Shown: piece after piece, positions 5,709-12,052 of the stretch | How positions within the stretch are numbered: the stretch's first letter is position 1 | Layout: each line of letters begins with the position of its first letter | NCBI GenBank assembly: GCA_902797785.1 | Contig: CADBUD010000331.1 | Span: forward strand, 1 to 12,052 | Origin: an uncultured Lachnospiraceae bacterium | Lineage (GTDB): Bacteria > Bacillota > Clostridia > Lachnospirales > Lachnospiraceae | Direction: 5' to 3' | Length of the DNA: 12,052 nucleotides | The notes under the pieces: generated by a model | Seen by the model: only the letters and a program-made list of their open reading frames with translations | The model's database searches: none | Told to the model about the DNA's origin: nothing | Made by a program: the position numbers and the translations under genes

Positions 5709-8700
5709 TTAATCCAAATCATATAATCCCATTCGTGTAATATTGACGAAACTGTATCCTTCTTCGGTTTCAATTTCGTAATTTCTTATGGTGTTCTTCG
5801 TGATCTTTGCGCTACAGAATGCGTATAATGAGGTTGGTGCAAAATCACTTAACAAGAAATCATATGGAAGTTCCAACCGGTAGGTAACACCACTCTCCAT
5901 ACTCTCCAGATTCGCCTCTGTATTTGTGTCACCTTCATAGACCTTAACTTCATCATAGACCTTTATACTTGAATCTGACGCTACAGTAGGCTGACCATAC
6001 TTGGTAAGATTTCTTGCATCCACCTTTAGAAGATACGTGGTACTATCGCCATTCTGGATCATCTTTTTCTCATTCTCATCCTCTTCTTCATCATATACTG
6101 TCTTCTTACATGGAACATAGAAGGAAACCTGAAGCTCTTTCTTCTTCAAATTACGAACCAGGTTTCTATCTGCAGGAACAAAATAGAAGCTAGCTGTATC
6201 CTTCAGTTCAATGGAAGAGTCTGTTGCATTCTCTACCTGATAACTGTAATCCAGATTTTTTCCTAGTGTATTATCATAGGTAAGATATCTGGTCCTTACT
6301 TCTTCTGCATCAGAATCCGCTGATTCTACAAAGGAAATATCTGAGGAACGAAGACCGGACTGATAAGCTGCAATCATCGTATTTACATACAATCTCTTCT
6401 CATTATCGGTCAATCCGCTTGCATGACCTACTCCTGAATACGTAACATTTCCCTTGGTATAAATATAGTAGTTATTCCGTACATCATAGAATGACTTATT
6501 ATAAACCTGACCATTACTATTAATTGTGTACCATACAACCAAATCGCTCTCACCATCTTGATCATTATCCTCTGAAAAATCAAGCTGATAATACTGGAAG
6601 TGCGTCGTAGCCGTCTGGAAGGAATCCGGGATAGAATATGGATAGCTTGTAATCTGTCCACCATTTACTTTTCCAACAATCGTAGGATTATACTGTCCAC
6701 CATCTCCACCGCCTAATCCTTTATAAATCAAATACGTAGTGCCCCTTCTTCTTCTTGCAATATTTCCATAGGTCAGACCTGTAATATGACGTACAATGGT
6801 TTCTTTATTACTCCTTGGAAGATATCCAATATCTTTTCCCTGAACCTCTACCCAGTTTCCATTTTCATCCTGAACTAAATTTCCACTGTCCTTGAGAATC
6901 TGATCATAAACATCAGAACCCTTCTTTGCATTTACTCCAAGATTCATTGCGGTATCAAAATCTGCTGCACCATAACGATCCATTCCGGTCAAAGGCCGGG
7001 TATATCTGTTGAATGCATATCCCCAGTAAGTACCGCCACCACTTTTCAACGAATTATAGTTTCTACTGTCGTTATACTGACTCCGGCTGACATTCCAATA
7101 TGAGGTCGTATCATGTGTCAGAAGCAAACTCTTACCGGAATTGATATAGTCAACGATTGCCTCACCAAACATGGTATCCTCTTCATCTGTCTTACCTGTA
7201 CAATAACAATCTGTAAAACCTACAATGACCATATCGAACTGATCCAGATAACGCTTATTAATTTTATAATAACCTAAAAATTCCGGCGCATCAATATAAG
7301 TAATACCTTCTCCAGCAACTCCTGCTGTCAACTCTCCATCAGCATTCGGTGCTCCATTGTTTTCCAGTTTGTCGAAAACAAAATCGTCCAAATTTTGCAA
7401 ATAATTTTTTTGGAAATTAGAATCATTCAATTTAAAGTTACGCTTACTGTACTGTGTTCCTCCCTTATTATTATCCAAGGTTTCAATCTGAAGCACCTTA
7501 ATATGCTGTTTATCCGCACTCGTTTTTGCTTTACTATGAATAAAACCTTCTTCTGAATCACGTTGATAGGAGTTGGTGTTTGACGTAACCTCTAATCTCC
7601 ATGGCAAAATTCCAATATATTTTTCTGGCAAACGATATGTCACCTGATATTCTGCCTCTAAATTTGCTGCCAGTCGATAGTTTCCATCTTCATCCGGATC
7701 AATAATACCGCCATTCAGCCTGATCGTAATATCATTTTCTGAAGCCCGCTCCTCTGTTCGGGAGAATTTGGCATCTGCATTGACATCATAATAGAAACAT
7801 ACATTATATGTTTTATCTACATCTGCAGTATCGTAATCATTGATTCTGAATCGCAGTGTCACAAGGTCATCTGTCGGAAGATAATTTCCACTTCCATCCA
7901 GATTTGTTGTTTCATCTGTAATAACCTGCAGTTCTGGCTTTGCCAGCTCAATATAACGATGGAATGTTGCGGAAGATTTTGCCTGTGACTCTGTTACAAT
8001 GTTCTCTTTCTCAATATTTTCTGAGATAAACTCATAGATATTTGAACAGTTATCTACCGTATATTCGCTTACTTTTTTGTATCCATCCATCAGCATATCC
8101 GCAACTACAATCGGATAACCTGCTTCCAGATATGCCTCCAGCTCTTTTTTCTTCTGCGGTGTAATATCATTTCCTGAAGCACGTGCTACGTTATTATTAT
8201 CATACCAAGTCGTTACATCTGATTGAGTTGACTCCGTCAGTTTCAGACTTCCATCTGCCTTGTAATCACTCTGCTGAAGTCCTGTATTATCTGTATATAC
8301 TCTGATCATATCTCCTATATTGGAATAAATCAGTCCCTCCATATTAATATAATCATTATATTTAGTTACAGGAATATATTTTTTCTTTGTATTATTGTAT
8401 GTATTAGCAGTATCAAATTTATTCGTATTTGCTCCGATATAAACCATATCATACAGGTTGATATCTTCTATTTTTCCTATAAACTCTGCTGTTGACATAC
8501 GAACAATTTCAATCTTATCCACATCATATTTATTTGACTTCGTCAGCCAGCTGTTAATTGTATCCTTTGTAATCAGATACGTATTTGTATTATCCGGATC
8601 TGTACCAATTGAATCAACGCCTGTACTTACATCACATGGTTCAATATCCAATACCCTAAGAGATGTTGATGTTCCAGAAATACGCCTATTCGCATAAGAA

Positions 8701-10598
8701 ATAATATATTTAATAGATAGTGCTTTTGATATCTCTTTGTCGAACCATTCTCCTGTATATGTCTTATCCGCCTTTCGATAGAAGTTCTCATCAATGATCT
8801 CGGCTGAAATATCTCCAAATCCATGCTCATCTGCTTCATTTTGAAATTCATCATCAGAAAGCTTTCCATCATCGCACCAGTCAAAAATTTCTCCCATATC
8901 AACCTTCATGAAAGTATCTGCCTCTGGTACAACATAGATATTTTTATTCACATAATGATGATCCTCATCTACAAAAGCTTTACTTGCCAGACTATCCCAG
9001 TTATAATCTTCATCCAATGAAGAAGAATCCACATCGGAAAGAGAATTTAATGTCAAAAGCTGTGCCAAGTTATATACATTGGATGCTTTATAGCTTGCTG
9101 GATTGTCCCCGCCGTCTTCTATAATAGAGTAATCTACAATGACTGGCTTCGCAACTACAGAACTCTGTGCTGCCTTAAAAATTTTCTGTAATGCTGAGAT
9201 GGTAATATCATTGGTATTTTTTGCATAAACCTTAACGGCGTCACTTCCATAGAGTTCCTCCAGATCTAAGACCGTAGAATTGCTCAAATAAATCAAATTT
9301 GCTTTTTCAATCTGGGCAATGGTCAAAGAAGAAGCCTCCACCGATACTACCTCAATCGGTACACTCGCATCCTGGCTGTTTCCACTCCACTCAAAAATCT
9401 TTTTCTTGAACCACTCATTATTACTGAATCCTCTTGTTACATAAATGGAGCCAACTACTGCATCATAATCCAGTGAAACGGACGTGTCGTCTGTTGCGTA
9501 AAGGTTATAAGAGCCTTTTCCCTTTCCTACATAGGAATAAGCACCATCTGAAATCTTTTTGAAGTGAGCAGCATCTCCTGATGCCTCTACATAAGGGGTA
9601 ATATTATCTAATACAGCAGCATACTCTCCTAATGGTTCAAGATCATATGCATCCAGCTTGAACTGAACATCCGCCGCCTCATAATAGATAACGCCCAGAC
9701 GCGCATCCTCTTTTTTAACATATTGGAATGTTAGATTGTAATACACCTCTCCCTGATCAAATGTCAGACTGCTCCAATTCAGATTCTCTTTTTTTCCTAC
9801 ATATTCATAGGCTCCGCCACTCTCATTTGTTGTTTTATAAACAGAATCCAAATCATCTAAATCTGCAAAATTTGTCTCATTTAACGCCGTTACACTGCTT
9901 GCACGGTAAATCACAGATGCTCCGCTGACCAAATCTTCAATCGCCTGAGCTGTCGTAACACTTACTGTTTCGGGAATTGCCTTGAACTGTATGTCATAAT
10001 ACTTTTCACCTGTCGTATTGGTAAAATAACTAACATTCTGCTGGTAGCTTCCATCTGATGCTGTTACTTCATAAACAGCATCCAATCGGTTGTATTCTCC
10101 CGAATCGGCACCATCGTACTGCATATAATATCCTGCCGTGCCAGCTGCCAGATTTTCTGTGTTTTTCAGTTCCAATTCCGTCCAGTTACTATCTCCTGGA
10201 TATATTCCATAGGTCTCCCCATATCCGGCATAATGGAGAGGAGCTGCAGAATCACTCTCCTCGGTTGTTACAAGCTCAGCCAATCCATTGAACAGACGTT
10301 TCATATATTCCTCTCTGTCTGTCTTGGATGTCAGCTTCGTTAATTCATCCTTCCACTGGATTGGCTCCTGTCCTCCGACAAGGTAGCCAATCTCTGAAAG
10401 CTTTTCATCTGGAACGATTTCAAGAATCTGAAACGGAAAGTCTTCTGAAACCAGATTCTTGACCATATTCATTCCATAAAATGTATTATCCGCTTTGGCA
10501 ACCTGCATCATACTGCCGTGAACCAGCCACATGCCCACAATTGCTACTGCAACTGTTATGGCGACGGTCGCTTTCAGCTTCCTTTTCCTCCCTTTCAT
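5709..10598 (-). CDS. Very large secreted DUF5057-like protein (1629 aa)
   Basis: I recognise this only as resembling DUF5057-type proteins of Lachnospiraceae; the function is unknown. A signal peptide is clear: basic residues 1-9 (MKGRKRKLK), a hydrophobic stretch 10-33, and AKA-DN cleavage near residue 37. Residues 54-82 (ILEIVPD, GYLVGGQEPI) open the mature protein. Degenerate YxYVGK-type repeats fill about 130-372. Three related alpha/beta modules follow at about 384-492, 646-867 and 1032-1415. In each, a 'hydrophobic-DMV-hydrophobic-G' type strand is followed by a helix and a second strand (KPVIVDY; GYPIVVADM; GKSLLLTHD). A beta-rich domain sits at about 885-1012. EF-hand-like loops occur at 573-584 and 938-949, and a DxDxDG loop at 1344-1352. 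The C-terminal 200 residues are beta-rich and end without an LPXTG motif or membrane helix. The ATG at 10598 has GGGAGG eight bases upstream. The gene follows the Ig-like protein gene by 29 bases and is clearly in its operon. Adhesion, surface assembly or glycan binding are possible but unproven roles. Confidence 0.9.
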   Translation of the reverse strand: MKGRKRKLKATVAITVAVAIVGMWLVHGSMMQVAKADNTFYGMNMVKNLVSEDFPFQILEIVPDEKLSEIGYLVGGQEPIQWKDELTKLTSKTDREEYMKRLFNGLAELVTTEESDSAAPLHYAGYGETYGIYPGDSNWTELELKNTENLAAGTAGYYMQYDGADSGEYNRLDAVYEVTASDGSYQQNVSYFTNTTGEKYYDIQFKAIPETVSVTTAQAIEDLVSGASVIYRASSVTALNETNFADLDDLDSVYKTTNESGGAYEYVGKKENLNWSSLTFDQGEVYYNLTFQYVKKEDARLGVIYYEAADVQFKLDAYDLEPLGEYAAVLDNITPYVEASGDAAHFKKISDGAYSYVGKGKGSYNLYATDDTSVSLDYDAVVGSIYVTRGFSNNEWFKKKIFEWSGNSQDASVPIEVVSVEASSLTIAQIEKANLIYLSNSTVLDLEELYGSDAVKVYAKNTNDITISALQKIFKAAQSSVVAKPVIVDYSIIEDGGDNPASYKASNVYNLAQLLTLNSLSDVDSSSLDEDYNWDSLASKAFVDEDHHYVNKNIYVVPEADTFMKVDMGEIFDWCDDGKLSDDEFQNEADEHGFGDISAEIIDENFYRKADKTYTGEWFDKEISKALSIKYIISYANRRISGTSTSLRVLDIEPCDVSTGVDSIGTDPDNTNTYLITKDTINSWLTKSNKYDVDKIEIVRMSTAEFIGKIEDINLYDMVYIGANTNKFDTANTYNNTKKKYIPVTKYNDYINMEGLIYSNIGDMIRVYTDNTGLQQSDYKADGSLKLTESTQSDVTTWYDNNNVARASGNDITPQKKKELEAYLEAGYPIVVADMLMDGYKKVSEYTVDNCSNIYEFISENIEKENIVTESQAKSSATFHRYIELAKPELQVITDETTNLDGSGNYLPTDDLVTLRFRINDYDTADVDKTYNVCFYYDVNADAKFSRTEERASENDITIRLNGGIIDPDEDGNYRLAANLEAEYQVTYRLPEKYIGILPWRLEVTSNTNSYQRDSEEGFIHSKAKTSADKQHIKVLQIETLDNNKGGTQYSKRNFKLNDSNFQKNYLQNLDDFVFDKLENNGAPNADGELTAGVAGEGITYIDAPEFLGYYKINKRYLDQFDMVIVGFTDCYCTGKTDEEDTMFGEAIVDYINSGKSLLLTHDTTSYWNVSRSQYNDSRNYNSLKSGGGTYWGYAFNRYTRPLTGMDRYGAADFDTAMNLGVNAKKGSDVYDQILKDSGNLVQDENGNWVEVQGKDIGYLPRSNKETIVRHITGLTYGNIARRRRGTTYLIYKGLGGGDGGQYNPTIVGKVNGGQITSYPYSIPDSFQTATTHFQYYQLDFSEDNDQDGESDLVVWYTINSNGQVYNKSFYDVRNNYYIYTKGNVTYSGVGHASGLTDNEKRLYVNTMIAAYQSGLRSSDISFVESADSDAEEVRTRYLTYDNTLGKNLDYSYQVENATDSSIELKDTASFYFVPADRNLVRNLKKKELQVSFYVPCKKTVYDEEEDENEKKMIQNGDSTTYLLKVDARNLTKYGQPTVASDSSIKVYDEVKVYEGDTNTEANLESMESGVTYRLELPYDFLLSDFAPTSLYAFCSAKITKNTIRNYEIETEEGYSFVNITRMGLYDLD

Positions 10599-10627
10599 TT
10601 TCTTGTCCTCCCATTCTTCATCTCAGT

Positions 10628-12052
10628 TTATTTATATTCCTCATAAACATTCTGTCCATTATTGTATGTTGCCTGTCTCCACTGATTTCCTGTCAATTGA
10701 TACCATTCAAAATTCAATTTATCATCATGACCGGTCCATGTTTCCGGATCCCAATCAGCCGGCTGCTGTTTACAAACGCCCTTCGCTCTAACTACAGTCT
10801 CTCCACTCTCTGTTTCTACCACATTGTACTCTACAGCATACCCCCAGCAAACTGGTGTAAAATATCTCTCCCCAACTTCCATTTTACCAAATTCTTCTGT
10901 AGTATATTTCCCGTCTGAACCTTTATGATAAACTTTAGATGCAATAGGAATATAGGCAAATGCTGTACTCTCATTTTTTCTCCAAGTATTATTCTCATGG
11001 ATATTTAAAACCATGTAATACTTTCCTTCTCCCCATACTTCCCATTCTACTATGTGCTCAGTCCCTTTTTCCTGTGACCATACATATTCATCTCTTACTT
11101 TTACATAAGGATATAGATAAACTGTTCCTGTTCCGAGTGTTCTAAATGTCAAAATTGCTTTATGTTGCCAAGCAGCATTACTGATTTCTTTTATATTTAT
11201 ATCTGCGATCACATCCGTCACTACATACTCGTTAATATCACCCATACTCGGAGCCCATATTCTGTCCGTCACAAGCCATGTAAGATTACCATTTTGTGCT
11301 GCATATGTTTGCTGATGATTTGGATGATTTTCTGTCAAATATTCCGTAATCTGATCTTTTGCATCTGATACTACGAAACCTCCATCACCATTTGGTTGGA
11401 AATTTGTGCCTACATCAAGCGTAATCACATCCACCGAATCATCTGGTGTTGTCAGGAAGAAAAACTCTCCATCATTATCAACAACCTTGCATTGATCTGA
11501 ATCCGATAATCCTTTATAATCAATCGAACCAATTGCTTTAATGATATAGTCTCCGTCTGTTGGAAGCTGGGTGTTTACATGAACATTTACTTTTGACGCC
11601 AAATAAGTTGTTTCAAAATACTGTCCCATACTTAATGTAACATCATTTGATCCTGAGTATATTTTTATTGCCCAACTTAAATTATAGTCCTCTAAATTTT
11701 CTACTGTCGCTGTAAATCCAACCATCTCTCCGCGTCTTATCTCGCTCTTATCAGCTGTAACCTTAATCGAAACATCATCTACAATCGGCTTCACCCAATA
11801 CGGTGATACAAGATCTGGATATTTATAGCTGGTCGATACCGCGCGAATCTTAATTTCTTGTCCCGGCTGTCCAATTACAGTAAATACATTTCTCTTTTTA
11901 CTGTAGGATACAATGTCCTTATCATATTCCCACTCATACTCTTTATAATCAGGATCAATTACACCATCCACTGTAACTACCGGCTTCAGATAGAACTTAT
12001 CTCCCGTGTGGAAATATGGTGTGTCGATTCGATTCTCTCCTGATGAATCTAC
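10628..12052 (-). CDS. Extracellular protein with Ig-like modules, N-terminus outside window
   Basis: The frame stays open to the right edge; 474 residues plus the stop are visible. A GTG at 11971 is internal: 27 more in-frame codons without a stop lie upstream, and no ribosome binding site precedes it. From the edge, residues about 18-98 form a first Ig-like module (FYLKPVVTVDG, then NVFTVIGQPGQEIKIRAVS, like the closing strands of bacterial Ig folds). Residues about 99-195 form a second (VSIKVTADKSEIRRGEMVGF to GDYIIKAIGSIDYKG). The remainder is beta-rich and rich in Trp and Tyr, ending in WYQLTGNQWRQATYNNGQ and then EEYK. No catalytic motif, sortase signal or C-terminal membrane segment is visible. 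Being 29 bases upstream of the DUF5057-like gene in the same orientation, it is probably a partner in the same surface structure. The family is not recognised beyond the Ig-like reading. Confidence 0.8.
   Translation of the reverse strand, partial: VDSSGENRIDTPYFHTGDKFYLKPVVTVDGVIDPDYKEYEWEYDKDIVSYSKKRNVFTVIGQPGQEIKIRAVSTSYKYPDLVSPYWVKPIVDDVSIKVTADKSEIRRGEMVGFTATVENLEDYNLSWAIKIYSGSNDVTLSMGQYFETTYLASKVNVHVNTQLPTDGDYIIKAIGSIDYKGLSDSDQCKVVDNDGEFFFLTTPDDSVDVITLDVGTNFQPNGDGGFVVSDAKDQITEYLTENHPNHQQTYAAQNGNLTWLVTDRIWAPSMGDINEYVVTDVIADINIKEISNAAWQHKAILTFRTLGTGTVYLYPYVKVRDEYVWSQEKGTEHIVEWEVWGEGKYYMVLNIHENNTWRKNESTAFAYIPIASKVYHKGSDGKYTTEEFGKMEVGERYFTPVCWGYAVEYNVVETESGETVVRAKGVCKQQPADWDPETWTGHDDKLNFEWYQLTGNQWRQATYNNGQNVYEEYK

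Noticed and set aside
10481..10918. 145-codon plus-strand frame across the junction of the two surface genes
   Set aside because: It lies antisense to two well-supported genes, has a low-complexity Ser/Leu/Ile/Pro composition and no ribosome binding site. It is a shadow frame.
10628..11971. Gene start at the GTG at 11971 for the Ig-like protein
   Set aside because: The frame stays open to the right edge with 27 further sense codons that continue the same beta-rich domain, and no ribosome binding site precedes the GTG.

Overview
The window looks like chromosomal DNA of a low-to-moderate GC Firmicute, most likely a gut-type Lachnospiraceae. The basis is the codon use, strong AGGAGG-type ribosome binding sites, a very large secreted protein of the DUF5057 type (recalled from Lachnospiraceae, not searched), and a structured intergenic repeat at the left edge. 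All five protein genes lie on the minus strand, so transcription runs from high to low coordinates. No tRNA, rRNA, CRISPR array, transposase or phage gene was seen.

Region 12052-5709 is a cell-surface or secretion operon. A gene cut by the right edge encodes the C-terminal part of an extracellular protein with Ig-like modules. After 29 bases comes a 1629-residue exported protein resembling DUF5057 family members. Its signal peptide is clear, but neither protein ends in a sortase motif or membrane anchor. The large protein contains three recognisably related alpha/beta modules, several EF-hand-like calcium loops and N-terminal YxYVGK-type repeats. A 13-bp hairpin terminator (5657-5686) closes the unit.

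Region 5587-2605 is a two-gene signalling unit. It has a cytoplasmic hybrid histidine kinase (coiled coil, PAS, HisKA, HATPase_c, receiver) and, 28 bases later, a stand-alone FIST-domain sensor protein. The FIST gene almost certainly starts at a GTG at 3807, because the upstream TTG candidate lies directly against the AGGAGG ribosome binding site. The pairing recalls the NosP-NahK type of FIST sensor and hybrid kinase, though the ligand here is unknown.

Region 2547-280 is an aconitase-superfamily hydratase of the YbhJ type. It has its own good sigma-A promoter buried in the end of the FIST gene, with a perfect 18-bp palindrome over the -10 box. Downstream (about 1-190) lies a non-coding element built of nested hairpins. 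It contains two units of identical geometry, and one of its hairpins with a T-run can act as the hydratase terminator.
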